64,000 bases of DNA from Brevibacterium siliguriense (GCF_900105315.1 NZ_LT629766.1:124001-188000); one strand, 5' to 3'. Counted from the stretch's first letter, positions 41,085 through 50,257 are shown. Numbers and translations: made by a program. Notes: generated from the sequence alone by a model not told the origin.

Positions 41085-41134
41085 GTATAAGAAAAGCGTG
41101 TGCGCACACTGAAAGTAAGCTTAGCCTATGCTTC
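41085..41134 (-). promoter_or_regulatory. Promoter with IdeR/DtxR-type iron box
   Basis: On the minus strand a -10 candidate TTATAC (41090-41085) lies downstream of an iron-box-like dyad at 41116-41134 with the core TAGGCTAA, close to the actinobacterial IdeR/DtxR consensus. It overlaps the probable -35 region, as expected for iron repression of the importer. A perfect 12-bp palindrome GTGTGCGCACAC (41098-41109) lies between the two and may bind another regulator. Confidence 0.72.
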
Positions 41135-41227
41135 AAAAATAAAGTCAAAGAAGTGTGACGTTATCTGCATCACACTTGAAGTGGGACCCTCGAAGCTAAC
41201 CCGGGGTCAGATCGCATGGACCTGGAG

Positions 41228-42250
41228 TCAGATCGCGGCGATGAGGCGGTCGACTTCCTCCTGGGTATCAGCAGCGGCGGTCGGGCCGCCGGATCCTCCG
41301 CGGCTGACCTTGAGTCCGGCTTCTTCGACGATCACGGCCCCACCGGCGTAGTCGTAGATGCCCAGGCCACGCTCGGCGTAGCCGTTGACCCGGCCTTCGG
41401 CGACCATGCACAGGTCGAGCGCGGCCGATCCGCAGCGGCGGATGTCGTCATAGCCGGTCATGAGGTCTTCGAGTTTGGCTAACTGGACGCCGCGGTTGCT
41501 CAGGGCGTAAGCGAATCCCGTGGCCAGGAGCCTTCCGGACAGCCCGGGTGGAGTGCCGCGCAGCCGTCGTGACGGAATGGCAGCGCTGTTCCCTCGATGG
41601 TCAGCCAAGCGTCCGTTGATGCGAAAGGCGCCGCGTCCCGCAGCTGCCAACCATGTGGCGTCGAGTCCGGGCGAGGCGACGAGACCGATCTGCCAGTCGC
41701 CTTGCCCGAGGCCGACGTCTTTGTCATCTGCGGCCTCGCAGACGCCCACGGAGAACGCGTGGTGTTCGATGTTGCGGACATAGTTGACGGTGCCGTCGAT
41801 CGGGTCGACATGCCATTCCAGGCGAGGACCTGCGTCCACCTCTCCGGCGCCCACCCCTGGGGAGCCGGGCGTTCCAGCACCCGGCTCATCGTCGCCGAGC
41901 CCCAGGAGTCGTCCCGACTCCTGGTCGAAGGCGTGGAGTTTGAGCAGGAAGTCCGTCGGGAAGAATTCGACCGGATCCAGGGCCTCAGATCCTTCTTCGC
42001 CGACCACGACGTCATGGGGTCTGACTCGATTGAGGTAGCCGCGCACGAGCGCTTCGATCTGAGCATCTGCGCGGGTGACGAGGTCATTCGGCGAGGTCTT
42101 CGTATCGACGATCCTGGCGTCGAGGCTCGCGCCGAGCAGGGACTTCCACGCGAGCATCTGCTCCCATGCCATGAGCGAGAGGTCTGAGGCGATGCGGATC
42201 AGAGGAAAGTCGACGATCTCAGCGGGCAGCGATTCGAGCTCGGAGTTCAT
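41228..42250 (-). CDS. Inositol monophosphatase family protein
   Basis: About 340 residues. Metal-dependent phosphatase motifs are VVVGEEGSE, WHVDPIDGTVNYVRN and the C-terminal YDYAGGAVIVEEAG, where Tyr replaces the usual Trp of the third motif. A G/P-rich insertion (about residues 118-140) separates the first two. The family acts on inositol monophosphate, PAP or other sugar phosphates; the exact substrate is unknown. Stands alone. Confidence 0.9.
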   Translation of the reverse strand: MNSELESLPAEIVDFPLIRIASDLSLMAWEQMLAWKSLLGASLDARIVDTKTSPNDLVTRADAQIEALVRGYLNRVRPHDVVVGEEGSEALDPVEFFPTDFLLKLHAFDQESGRLLGLGDDEPGAGTPGSPGVGAGEVDAGPRLEWHVDPIDGTVNYVRNIEHHAFSVGVCEAADDKDVGLGQGDWQIGLVASPGLDATWLAAAGRGAFRINGRLADHRGNSAAIPSRRLRGTPPGLSGRLLATGFAYALSNRGVQLAKLEDLMTGYDDIRRCGSAALDLCMVAEGRVNGYAERGLGIYDYAGGAVIVEEAGLKVSRGGSGGPTAAADTQEEVDRLIAAI

Positions 42251-42776
42251 ACGGCCACTCTAGACAACCCTTTGCACCCCTCGTCCGAGTGTCCGCAAGC
42301 GGAAACCTGCGCAATCACACAGCCAACTGCGAACGGCCCTGGTCCGCATCCTGTGTAACAAGACTGCAATACACCGGCGAATATGTACTTCTTGTATCTA
42401 AGCCACCCAGGGAGGTCAGGGGCTCCGATCGCGCGACTATTCTCACTCTTCTGAAACGCACCTGCGGTTGCCGTCACGACACCTCGGCTCAGGCGATTTC
42501 ACAAACAGTCGATGAGGTGAAATCTTGAAGCAATTCCCACACCTCGAGCTGAATTCGCTTCCAGGATTTGTCCGCCCATCAACCGCATTGTCTCCGGAAC
42601 GGAAATCCGGCATCCGGTGTCTTGAGGAATCAGTCACGAAACAGTCAGAAAACGCCCATGAATCGCACCAGAGTGGTGATCCATATCGAATATGGATCAC
42701 CACCCTGGTATCTGCGTGGGAAGAATGGACGCAGAGGAGACCGGCGAATGTCGTCTTGCCCCTGCGATTCCTGGGA
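42251..42776. other. Gene-free gap with a strong palindrome
   Basis: About 525 bases between the phosphatase start and the end of the small HTH gene. It should contain the phosphatase promoter on the minus strand. Open frames on the plus strand have no recognisable family. The palindrome at 42668-42710 is the only strong signal. Confidence 0.4.
42668..42710. repeat. Near-perfect palindrome with 20-bp arms
   Basis: ACCAGAGTGGTGATCCATAT, then CGA, then ATATGGATCACCACCCTGGT. Arms match over 20 bp with a single mismatch, and the inner 14 bp are perfect. It is not followed by a T-run on either strand, so it is not an ordinary terminator. It lies 67 bases past the 3' end of the HTH gene. Confidence 0.75.
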
Positions 42777-43031
42777 TCAGCCTGGGTCGGAGACTCCGGT
42801 CTTCGGCTCGCTGCGCTTGACCGGTCCGTGCCTGCGAACGATCTCCTGGACGGCCTGCGATGAGGTGCCCGCCGCCTCGGCGATCGCACCGAAGGTCGCA
42901 CCTTCTTCACGTGCACGAAGAATCGCCATCACATAGTCGGTGTTGATTTTCGAACGCTGCCGCGCGACCTTTCGGACGACGCCGACTAATGCAGTCTGAT
43001 CAACTGTCAATTCACGAGCTCGACGAGACAT
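42777..43031 (-). CDS. Small helix-turn-helix protein, 84 aa
   Basis: MSRRARELTVDQTALVGVVRKV... followed by a helix-turn-helix, AREEGATFGAIAEAAGTSSQAVQEIVRRHG (about residues 45-74), and a polar tail. The ATG at 43031 has GGGAAGAGAAC just upstream; the longer frame to 43109 adds unlikely residues. It could be a DNA-binding regulator, a phage-like or toxin-antitoxin type HTH protein, or a ParB-like fragment. Divergent from the large FAD/Fe-S enzyme. Confidence 0.65.
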   Translation of the reverse strand: MSRRARELTVDQTALVGVVRKVARQRSKINTDYVMAILRAREEGATFGAIAEAAGTSSQAVQEIVRRHGPVKRSEPKTGVSDPG

Positions 43032-43164
43032 GTTCTCTTCCCTTGCATTCGTGTAGTGGCCCGTTGCCACGAATTGGTGTAGTCCCATTAGATACCACGA
43101 ATATGTCAAGACGCCAAGAATTCCCGGATATAGGAACTCAGGCTACTGTGCAGCACCGTTCTGA

Positions 43165-43190
43165 GCACGTATGATAACGAACGTATAACG
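43165..43190 (+). promoter_or_regulatory. Probable promoter/operator of the FAD/Fe-S enzyme
   Basis: CGTATGATAACG followed by CGTATAACG forms an imperfect direct repeat with a -10-like TATAAC (43184-43189), about 58 bases before the start at 43247. The repeat may be a regulator site. Assignment is tentative. Confidence 0.35.
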
Positions 43191-43246
43191 CTCCAAGGGT
43201 CTCGAAGATGGCTCTCGCTCGCAACTCCACGTCGTGGAAGGTATCG

Positions 43247-46200
43247 ATGTTCCGGCAACCCAAGTGGCACAATGCGGACATGACGACTATGGCCCATCCC
43301 ACTGGAGCGAATCGGGCGACCGTCGACGAAGACGAGTCCCAGACAGCGCTTTCCACCGCTCTTGCCGAAGAATTCCGCGCAGCGGGCATCCGTGATTTCA
43401 GCATCGACGACACCGACCGTGCCGCGTACTCCTCCGACGCCTCGCTCTTCCGACTCGTCCCCGCCGCCATCGTCTTCCCTCACGATGAAGAAGAGGTGGC
43501 GCGAGTCCTGTCCGTTGCGCGCCGCTTCGGGGTGCCCGTCACCAGCCGCGGCGCCGGCACCTCGATCGCCGGAAACGCCATCGGTCGCGGCATCGTCTTC
43601 GACTTCTCCCTCCATATGAATGCGGTCCTCGACCTCGACCCGGACGAGCAGTCGGCTTGGGTGCAGTCCGGTTGCGTCCATGCACACCTGCAGAAACAGG
43701 CCAAACCGCACGGTCTGCGCTTCGGCCCGGACCCCTCTACTCACACTCGTTGCACGATCGGCGGAATGATCGGCAACAATGCCTGCGGCCCACGGGCATT
43801 GGGCTATGGACGCACGGGAGACAACATCCTGGCGCTGAAGGTCATGCTCATCGACGGCACAATCGTCATCCTCGACGACTCGGACGCCTCCGCGACGTTC
43901 CCTCGGCTGCACGAACTCGTCGCACAGAATCTCGGCACCATCCGCACGAACTTCGGCACGTTCTCCCGCCAGGTCTCCGGGTATGGACTCGAGTCCCTGC
44001 TGCCGGAGAACGGTTTCGACGTCCGCCGGGCCTTCGCCGGCACTGAGGGCACCTGGGGAGTCATCCTCGCGGCGAAGATGCGCCTGGTCAAGGATCCGAG
44101 CTTCACCTCGGCGGTCGTACTCGGCTATGCGGACATGGTCGCCGCCGCCCACGACGCGCCGCTGCTGAAAGACTTTCCCGTCGCCGCCTGCGAGGGCCTC
44201 GATTCGCGCATGCTCGACCGGGTCATCGACACCAAGGGCGCCGAGGCGGTCCCACACTTGCCCGAGGGTGCGGGCTGGCTCGTCGTCGAACTCACTGGCG
44301 AGGACGAGACCGATCTGGATACGGAGACACAGCGGCTCATCACCGAATCGAATTCACTCGACTCCGCCGTCCTCGATGCCAAGGCGGCCGCCGAGGTGTG
44401 GTCGATCCGCGCCGATGGCGCCGGCCTGGTCTCACGCACCCCCGATGGGCGAGACGCCCACGCGGGGTGGGAGGATTCGGCGGTTCCGGTGGATCACCTC
44501 GGCGATTATCTGCATGACCTCATGGAGCTGCTCGATGAGCACGGGCTGTGGGCCATTCCCTATGGGCATTTCGGTGACGGCTGTCTGCACATGCGCGTGG
44601 ACTTCCCGCTCGAGGACCCGAACGGTGGGCAGGTGATGCGCGATTTCATGGTCGCGGCTACGAAGCTCGTCGCCCGCTACGGTGGGTCGGTCTCCGGGGA
44701 ACACGGGGACGGTCGGGCTCGTTCCGAACTGTTGCGGCTCATGTACACCCCGGCCGCGCTCGATCTGTTTGCCCAGGTCAAGCGGCTCTTCGATCCTCAG
44801 CATCTGCTCAATCCCGGTGTCATCGTCGATCCGGATGCCCTCGACGAGTCTGTCCGTCTGACTCAGCTGCCGCTGCGTCAGGAGCTGCCCGGAACCTTGG
44901 CGATGGCTTACGAGGGCGAGTCCGCGGGTTTCGCCTCGGCGGTGCACCGGTGCACCGGAGTCGGCAAGTGCCGTGCGGATTCGGCGGCCGGCGGCGGCAT
45001 CATGTGCCCGTCGTACCAGGCCACCCGGGATGAGCGGCATTCGACGCGGGGCCGGGCCCGGGTGCTGCAGGAGATGGTGTCCGGGGATCTGCTCGAGCCG
45101 CGCTGGGACTCCCCCGAGGTCCACGAAGCCCTCGATCTGTGCCTGTCGTGCAAGGCGTGCGGGACCGAGTGCCCGACCGGCACGGACATGTCCACGTACA
45201 AGGCCGAGGTCCTGCACCAGTCCTATAAGGGCAGGCTGCGGCCGATGAAGCACTATTCGCTCGGCTTTCTCCCGCAGCTCGCACGCCTGATCACCCCGCT
45301 CGCGCCAGCCGTCAACCGGGTCTCCGGGCTGCCCGGGCTGACGACGCTGGCGAAGAAGATGGCCGGAATCGACGTCCGCCGTTCGATCCCGCAGTTCGCG
45401 TCCACGACCTTCCGGAAATGGTGGACCACCACCACCGAGGCGGCACCGCGGTCGCGCGCGAACGCCGAAGTCGTGCTGTTCGCCGATTCCTGGTCGAACC
45501 ATTTCGCTCCGCGCATCCTCGCCGCGGCCGTCGCCGTGCTCGAGCAGGCCGGTGTGCGCGTGCGGGTGGTCGATCAGACCGTGTGCTGCGGCCTGCCGCT
45601 CATCTCCACCGGTCAGCTCGACGCTGCGAAGGCGAATCTGTCAGAGACGATCACCGCTCTCGATGCCACCGGCGATGTGCCGATCATCGGCGTCGAACCA
45701 TCGTGCTTGGCCACGCTCAAGGACGATTCGCGCAAGCTCGTCGCCGATGAGGCCTCGAACCGAGTGGCCGACCGAGTGCAGACCCTTGCCCAATACTTAC
45801 TGAGCATCGGCGCCGAACTGCCGGACCTGTCCGGAGCCGAAGCGCTCGTGCAGCCCCACTGCCACCAGTCGGCGATCTTCGGCAATGCCGCCGATAAGGA
45901 ACTGCTGGCCAGGGCCGGAGCGAGCACGGAGTTCCTCGGCGGGTGCTGCGGTCTGGCCGGGAACTTCGGTGTCGAAGACGGTCATTTCGAGACCTCGGTC
46001 GCCGTCGCCGAGGTGGCTCTGCTGCCGGCTCTGCGCAAACGGGGACGGGTCACTGGCGTGGAGTCTCGGAATGGATCCGGTTCAGGAGCCTCTCCGGCTC
46101 GCGCGACGGAAGTCGGCGCAGATGCTTCGACGACCGGCGCGGTGGAGTCCGACGCAGGCGAGCGACTGCAGGTCGTTCTTGCCGACGGGTATTCGTGCCG

Positions 46201-46288
46201 CACCCAGATCACGGACCTCAGCGACGCCGAGGGCGTGTCGCTGGCCGAGCTCCTCGCGTGGGGATGGGGGCTGGAACCCCGGCGATGA
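43247..46288 (+). CDS. FAD-binding and Fe-S oxidoreductase (D-lactate dehydrogenase/GlcD-GlcF type)
   Basis: About 1,013 residues. An N-terminal FAD-binding PCMH domain (VTSRGAGTSIAGNAIGRGIVFDFS, IGGMIGNNACGPRALGYGRTGDN) is followed by a FAD-oxidase C-terminal domain (YGHFGDGCLHMRVDFP, VSGEHGDGRARSE). Then come two Fe-S motifs (CTGVGKCRADSAAGGGIMCPSY; CLSCKACGTECPTG) and two CCG repeats (CCGLPL; CCGLAGNFG). Such fused proteins oxidise D-lactate or related 2-hydroxyacids and pass electrons to quinone. The ATG at 43247 follows GGAAGG; starts at 43208 or 43280 are possible. Confidence 0.92.
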   Translation: MFRQPKWHNADMTTMAHPTGANRATVDEDESQTALSTALAEEFRAAGIRDFSIDDTDRAAYSSDASLFRLVPAAIVFPHDEEEVARVLSVARRFGVPVTSRGAGTSIAGNAIGRGIVFDFSLHMNAVLDLDPDEQSAWVQSGCVHAHLQKQAKPHGLRFGPDPSTHTRCTIGGMIGNNACGPRALGYGRTGDNILALKVMLIDGTIVILDDSDASATFPRLHELVAQNLGTIRTNFGTFSRQVSGYGLESLLPENGFDVRRAFAGTEGTWGVILAAKMRLVKDPSFTSAVVLGYADMVAAAHDAPLLKDFPVAACEGLDSRMLDRVIDTKGAEAVPHLPEGAGWLVVELTGEDETDLDTETQRLITESNSLDSAVLDAKAAAEVWSIRADGAGLVSRTPDGRDAHAGWEDSAVPVDHLGDYLHDLMELLDEHGLWAIPYGHFGDGCLHMRVDFPLEDPNGGQVMRDFMVAATKLVARYGGSVSGEHGDGRARSELLRLMYTPAALDLFAQVKRLFDPQHLLNPGVIVDPDALDESVRLTQLPLRQELPGTLAMAYEGESAGFASAVHRCTGVGKCRADSAAGGGIMCPSYQATRDERHSTRGRARVLQEMVSGDLLEPRWDSPEVHEALDLCLSCKACGTECPTGTDMSTYKAEVLHQSYKGRLRPMKHYSLGFLPQLARLITPLAPAVNRVSGLPGLTTLAKKMAGIDVRRSIPQFASTTFRKWWTTTTEAAPRSRANAEVVLFADSWSNHFAPRILAAAVAVLEQAGVRVRVVDQTVCCGLPLISTGQLDAAKANLSETITALDATGDVPIIGVEPSCLATLKDDSRKLVADEASNRVADRVQTLAQYLLSIGAELPDLSGAEALVQPHCHQSAIFGNAADKELLARAGASTEFLGGCCGLAGNFGVEDGHFETSVAVAEVALLPALRKRGRVTGVESRNGSGSGASPARATEVGADASTTGAVESDAGERLQVVLADGYSCRTQITDLSDAEGVSLAELLAWGWGLEPRR

Positions 46289-46301
46289 GGCCAAGGTCAG
46301 G

Positions 46302-46315
46302 GCCGCCTCGGCGAG
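46302..46315 (+). repeat. Dispersed 14-mer, intergenic copy
   Basis: Exact GCCGCCTCGGCGAG, 14 bases past the stop of the FAD/Fe-S enzyme. Between it and the usp stop, 19-base direct repeats of the type TCTTGGCCGTCTTTTCAGG (about 46338-46390) run into the end of usp. Confidence 0.7.
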
Positions 46316-46374
46316 GTTCCGGGCCTTGCCATCGGCTTTGGTTTTGGCCGTCGATTCAGGTCTTGGCCGTCTTT

Positions 46375-46764
46375 TCAGGCCTTGGCCGTGAGGACCGGGA
46401 CCTCGGCTTCGAGGAGGATGCGCTGTGCCTGCGAGCCGAGGATGAACTTCCCGATCGCCGAGCGTTTGCGCAGTCCGATGACGATGAGCTGGGCTTCGTA
46501 TTCCACGGCAAGGTCGTTGAGCGTGCCGGGCAGATCGTCTTCGTGATCGGGTTGGAGCACCTCGACCTCGACGTCCGATTCCTTGCCGAGGTCGACGATC
46601 CGCTTGATCTCGTCCTCACCGATCTCGGTCGGGGCTCCACTGGCACCTCGTCGCTGTGAGTTGATCACGACGGCAGCGCTCGACCGCAGTTTGGCCTCTG
46701 CGAAACCCGCACGCAGAGCAGCCTCACCCTCGGGAGCGGGTAGGTAGCCAATGAGAATCGTCAT
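46375..46764 (-). CDS. Universal stress protein (UspA family)
   Basis: A 129-residue single-domain UspA protein. The N-terminal MTILIGYLPAPEGEAALRAG and the ATP-binding glycine loop GLRKRSAIGKFILGSQAQRILLEAEVPVL are typical. It binds nucleotide and helps in stress survival; a precise role cannot be given. Its promoter lies between it and the palindromic repeat. Confidence 0.9.
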   Translation of the reverse strand: MTILIGYLPAPEGEAALRAGFAEAKLRSSAAVVINSQRRGASGAPTEIGEDEIKRIVDLGKESDVEVEVLQPDHEDDLPGTLNDLAVEYEAQLIVIGLRKRSAIGKFILGSQAQRILLEAEVPVLTAKA

Positions 46765-46850
46765 GGCCCCCAGTATATGGACTCCCCGATGATTCGTTCA
46801 CTTCGGGATCACGCAGCGGTCAGGTAGCAGCAACTCCCATTGCCCCAGAA

Positions 46851-46906
46851 CTACGTGACGGCGGCCCAGCAACCTCGCGCGAGGTTGCTGGGCCGCCGTC
46901 AGGTAG
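46851..46906. repeat. Long palindromic dispersed repeat, copy 2
   Basis: A near-perfect palindrome: the 27-bp arm 46851-46877 (CTACGTGACGGCGGCCCAGC..., ending AACCTCG) pairs with 46880-46906 across two bases with one mismatch. It matches copy 1 (20584-20647), including the flanking GTCAGGTAG-AATT. It lies 6 bases past the aceB stop on the minus strand. No T-tract follows. A partial related string GGTCAGGTAGCAGCAA is at about 46818-46833. Confidence 0.85.
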
Positions 46907-46912
46907 CAATTG

Positions 46913-48520
46913 TTAGGCGACGAAGGCTTCCGTGGCCTTGGACACCCGGTCGACCAGATGGTCGGTGTAGGCCGGCATGGTGAGGAACTCGGCGAATTCC
47001 TCGCCCAGTGCCGTCTCGCGGAAGATCTCCACGGCCTCGTCGAAGTGGTCATCGGCACGGCGCTCCATGCCTGCCAGCTCCTCGCCGAGGTAGCGCTCAA
47101 CCAGACGCGCGGTCAGCTGCTGACCGTTGTCCAGGGTCACCTCGTGGCGGATCCACTGCCAGATCTGCGAGCGGCAGATCTCGGCCGTCGACACGTCTTC
47201 GAGCTGGTTTTCCAGAGCCACATGCCCATTGCCGCCGAGCCATTCGTTCATGTATCCGATGGCCACGCGGATGTTCACCCGAACGCCCTCTTCGGTCACG
47301 ACCGGTTCGAGGCCGGTGATGTCGAGGATGTTCTCACTGGTCACCTGCACATCGGGGCGCTTGTTCTCCAGCTGGTGCGGCTGCGATCCCAGAGCGGCGT
47401 CGAACACTGCCAGAGCGGCCGGAACCAGTGCCGGATCGGCCACCCAGGTGCCATCGAAGCCCTGCCAGGCCTCGCGGGCCTTGTCCTCACGCATGCGCTC
47501 GAACTCGGCGGCCACGAACCCCTGATCCGGGTGATCGGCCATGAGGTTGGACATGGTGCCGATCGCGTGTGCTCCGCGACGGTGGCAGGTGGCCACGAGA
47601 CGGTCGGTGAAGGCCTTCATCAGCGGCAGGTCCATCGTCAGACGCTCGCGGTCGGGCAGAACGTACTCGGTGGTGTTGCGCAGGTTCTTCACCACGGAGA
47701 ACAGGTAGTCCCAGCCGGCGGCTTCGAGTCCGGCGCAGTGCTCGCGCAACTCGAAGAGGATCTCCTCCATCTGGAACACTGCGGTGATCGTCTCGATATG
47801 AGCGGTGGCGCGGATGGTGCCCTTCTCGATGCCGAGCATATTCTGCGCGGTGACGAAGATCTTGTTCCACAGGCGTGCTTCCTGCGAGGACTCGAGCTTC
47901 GGCAGGTAGAAGTACGGGCCGGAGCCGTTGTCGATGAGGTAGCGGGCATTATGGAAGAAGTACAGACCGAAGTCGACCAGGGCACCGGAGGCCGAGAACT
48001 CGGCTCCGTTGTCATCGACGTAGATCAGGTGCTTCTCGGGCAGGTGCCAACCGCGGGGACGCAGTCCGATGGTCGGCTGATTGTCGTTGGTGATTCCGGG
48101 CAGCTGGCCGCGGATGGCGCGAAAGAGGTTGACCTGTCCGCCGATGACGTTGGCCCAGGTGGGGCTCGTGGCGTCTTCGAGGTCGGCCAGCCACACCTTG
48201 GCCTGCGAGTTCAGCGCTGCCACGACTTCGTCTTCGGTGACCGGGCCGGTGAGTTCCACACGGCGGTCTTCCAGGCCGGGCGCGCCGGCGGATCCTGCGA
48301 CCGACCAGGAGCGGTCGGCACGGATGCGGGCGGTCTCAGGCTTGAAACGGGGGAGGGTTCCGCCGTTCATCTCGGCGGCTCGGGCCCGGCGCGTGCGCAG
48401 CACGTCGCAGATGGTGCCGGCGAACTCGTCGTGGAGCTTGGCGATGAACGTCAGAGCAGGCTCCGAAAGGACGGTGCCGAAGCCGGTTTCGAGCGGCGCG
48501 TTGATCTTGATGTAAGACAT
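46913..48520 (-). CDS. aceB: Malate synthase A
   Basis: About 535 residues, the usual length for malate synthase A, which condenses glyoxylate with acetyl-CoA to malate in the glyoxylate shunt. Signs are LADLEDATSPTWANVIGGQVNLF, RGWHLPEKHLIYV, RATAHIETITAVFQMEEILFELREHCAGLEAAGWDYLFSVVKN and the C-terminal RSQIWQWIRHE. GAGGAGAAGCCC precedes the ATG at 48520. Follows aceA on the same strand after a 245-base spacer with two hairpins. Confidence 0.96.
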   Translation of the reverse strand: MSYIKINAPLETGFGTVLSEPALTFIAKLHDEFAGTICDVLRTRRARAAEMNGGTLPRFKPETARIRADRSWSVAGSAGAPGLEDRRVELTGPVTEDEVVAALNSQAKVWLADLEDATSPTWANVIGGQVNLFRAIRGQLPGITNDNQPTIGLRPRGWHLPEKHLIYVDDNGAEFSASGALVDFGLYFFHNARYLIDNGSGPYFYLPKLESSQEARLWNKIFVTAQNMLGIEKGTIRATAHIETITAVFQMEEILFELREHCAGLEAAGWDYLFSVVKNLRNTTEYVLPDRERLTMDLPLMKAFTDRLVATCHRRGAHAIGTMSNLMADHPDQGFVAAEFERMREDKAREAWQGFDGTWVADPALVPAALAVFDAALGSQPHQLENKRPDVQVTSENILDITGLEPVVTEEGVRVNIRVAIGYMNEWLGGNGHVALENQLEDVSTAEICRSQIWQWIRHEVTLDNGQQLTARLVERYLGEELAGMERRADDHFDEAVEIFRETALGEEFAEFLTMPAYTDHLVDRVSKATEAFVA

Positions 48521-48582
48521 GGGCTTCTCCTCACCCGTCGTAGTGTGTGCCTGGAATGTGTGGCTTGGGTCTGTGGGTGATC

Positions 48583-48596
48583 CTCGCCGAGGCGGC
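48583..48596 (-). repeat. Dispersed 14-mer, aceA-aceB spacer
   Basis: Exact minus-strand copy of GCCGCCTCGGCGAG, 63 bases upstream of the aceB start. Confidence 0.7.
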
Positions 48597-48665
48597 TCAT
48601 CCGTGATCGTGAGCGCTCCGGTGGGATCGCGGCGGGGTCCTTCGAATCGTCTGTGGTGTGACGGA

Positions 48666-48748
48666 GCGGATCGGCGATGTAAACCCCGTGAAAACATCGC
48701 CGATCCGCCCCGGGTCTCTGGCGGACTCATCCCCGCTGGTCAGCGGGG
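48666..48748 (-). terminator. Two hairpins between aceA and aceB
   Basis: GCGGATCGGCGATGT (48666-48680) pairs perfectly over 15 bp with 48694-48708. Nearer the aceA stop, CCCCGCTG-GT-CAGCGGGG (48731-48748) forms an 8-bp stem. Neither has a T-tract on the minus strand. They likely end or attenuate the aceA transcript before aceB. Confidence 0.6.
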
Positions 48749-48765
48749 TGAGAACCCGGTGCGGC

Positions 48766-50076
48766 TCAGTTGAACTGAGCGGTTTCGGTGGAGCCGGCCA
48801 ACGCGGTGGTCGACGACTCGGGGTTGAGCGCGGTCGACACCAGATCGAAGTAGCCGGTGCCCACCTCACGCTGGTGACGGGTCGCGGTGTATCCGCGCTC
48901 CTCGGCAGCGAACTCGCGCTCCTGCAGGTCGACGTAGGCGGTCATCTGCTCGCGGGCGTAGCCGTGGGCCAGATCGAACATCGAGTAGTTGAGAGCATGG
49001 AAGCCGGCCAGGGTGATGAACTGGAACTTGTAGCCCATGGCTCCGAGCTCGCGCTGGAACTTCGCGATGGTGGCATCGTCGAGGTGCTTGCGCCAGTTGA
49101 ACGACGGCGAGCAGTTGTAGGACAGCATCTGGTCCGGGTACTCGGCGTGGATCGCATCGGCGAACTTCTTGGCTGCCTCGAGGTCAGGTGTGGAAGTCTC
49201 CATCCACAGCATGTCCGCATAGGGAGCGAAGGACAGTCCGCGGGCGATTCCCGCTTCGATGCCGTTGCGAACCTTGTAGAAGCCTTCGGCAGTGCGCTCA
49301 CCGGTGACGAACTGCTGGTCGCGCTCGTCGATGTCCGAGGTCATCAGCGTGGCCGCCTCGGCGTCGGTGCGGGCGATGACGAGGCTGGGCACGTTCTCGA
49401 CGTCGGCTGCAAGGCGGGCGGCGTTGAGGGTGCGGATGTGCTGCGAGGTCGGAACGAGGACCTTGCCGCCGAGGTGGCCGCATTTCTTCTCGGAACCGAG
49501 CTGATCCTCGAAGTGCACACCGGCAGCGCCGGCGGCGATCATCGAACGCATGAGCTCGTAGACGTTGATCGAGCCGCCGAAGCCTGCTTCCGCGTCAGCG
49601 ACGATCGGAGCGAACCAGTCATCGACCTGCTTGTTGCCTTCCGAGGTCTCGATCTGGTCGGCACGCATCAGAGCGTTGTTGATGCGACGGACGACCTGCG
49701 GCACCGAGTTGGCCGGGTAGATCGACTGGTCGGGGTAAGTCTGGCCGGCGGCGTTCGCGTCGGCGGCGACCTGCCAACCGGAGAGGTAGATGGCGTTGAG
49801 GCCGGCCTTGACCTGCTCGACTGCCTGGTTGCCGGTCAGTGCACCGAGTGCGTTGACGTAGTCACCGGAGTGGATGTCACCGGCGGTGATCTGGTTCCAG
49901 AGGCGCTCGGCTCCGTGACGGGCCAGCGTGTGCTCCTCGATCAGCGAACCGCGCAGTTTGACGACATCCTCGGGCTCGTAGTCGCGAGCGACTCCCGACC
50001 AACGGGCGTTGGTGGCCCAGTCGCGACGGATGGCTTCAGCATCGTGCAGGCTGTTCTGCGTGGTGTTCTCAGTCAT
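48766..50076 (-). CDS. aceA: Isocitrate lyase
   Basis: About 436 residues. The enzyme splits isocitrate into glyoxylate and succinate. The catalytic motif KKCGHLGGK (SEKKCGH) is present, with [28 protein letters not shown] and the C-terminal [29 protein letters not shown]. The ATG at 50076 follows AGAGAAGGACA. It is divergent from the ramB-like gene, which shares a 180-base control region. A palindrome GCTCAGTT-G-AACTGAGC (48764-48780) covers the stop codon. Confidence 0.97.
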   Translation of the reverse strand: MTENTTQNSLHDAEAIRRDWATNARWSGVARDYEPEDVVKLRGSLIEEHTLARHGAERLWNQITAGDIHSGDYVNALGALTGNQAVEQVKAGLNAIYLSGWQVAADANAAGQTYPDQSIYPANSVPQVVRRINNALMRADQIETSEGNKQVDDWFAPIVADAEAGFGGSINVYELMRSMIAAGAAGVHFEDQLGSEKKCGHLGGKVLVPTSQHIRTLNAARLAADVENVPSLVIARTDAEAATLMTSDIDERDQQFVTGERTAEGFYKVRNGIEAGIARGLSFAPYADMLWMETSTPDLEAAKKFADAIHAEYPDQMLSYNCSPSFNWRKHLDDATIAKFQRELGAMGYKFQFITLAGFHALNYSMFDLAHGYAREQMTAYVDLQEREFAAEERGYTATRHQREVGTGYFDLVSTALNPESSTTALAGSTETAQFN

Positions 50077-50149
50077 TGTCCTTCTCTTTCTCGATCTCTC
50101 GGGGTTGTTGATGTATCCAGTCTGCGGGGGCCGCAAGGGCTCTCGCATT

Positions 50150-50211
50150 GAATTTCTGGATGAATAATCTCGATATTTCCGGTTTCAGAAATTCAGCGCT
50201 TCTGTCATACT
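50150..50211. promoter_or_regulatory. aceA-ramB divergent control region
   Basis: GAATTTCTG (50150-50158) and CAGAAATTC (50186-50194) form a perfect 9-bp inverted repeat with a 27-bp spacer. It lies between the divergent aceA and ramB-like genes in AT-rich sequence. A -10-like CATACT (50206-50211) for the rightward gene follows. It is a strong candidate site for the adjacent regulator. The aceA gene in corynebacteria is controlled by RamB and related proteins. Confidence 0.6.
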
Positions 50212-50257
50212 GTTTTTCGAGTATGTGAACCAGCCCACAAAAACTGAGGGAGGCGCC

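Noticed and set aside
46851..46906. The long palindrome as a simple aceB terminator
   Set aside because: No T-run follows, and the other copy lies between two divergent promoters, where a terminator would make no sense.
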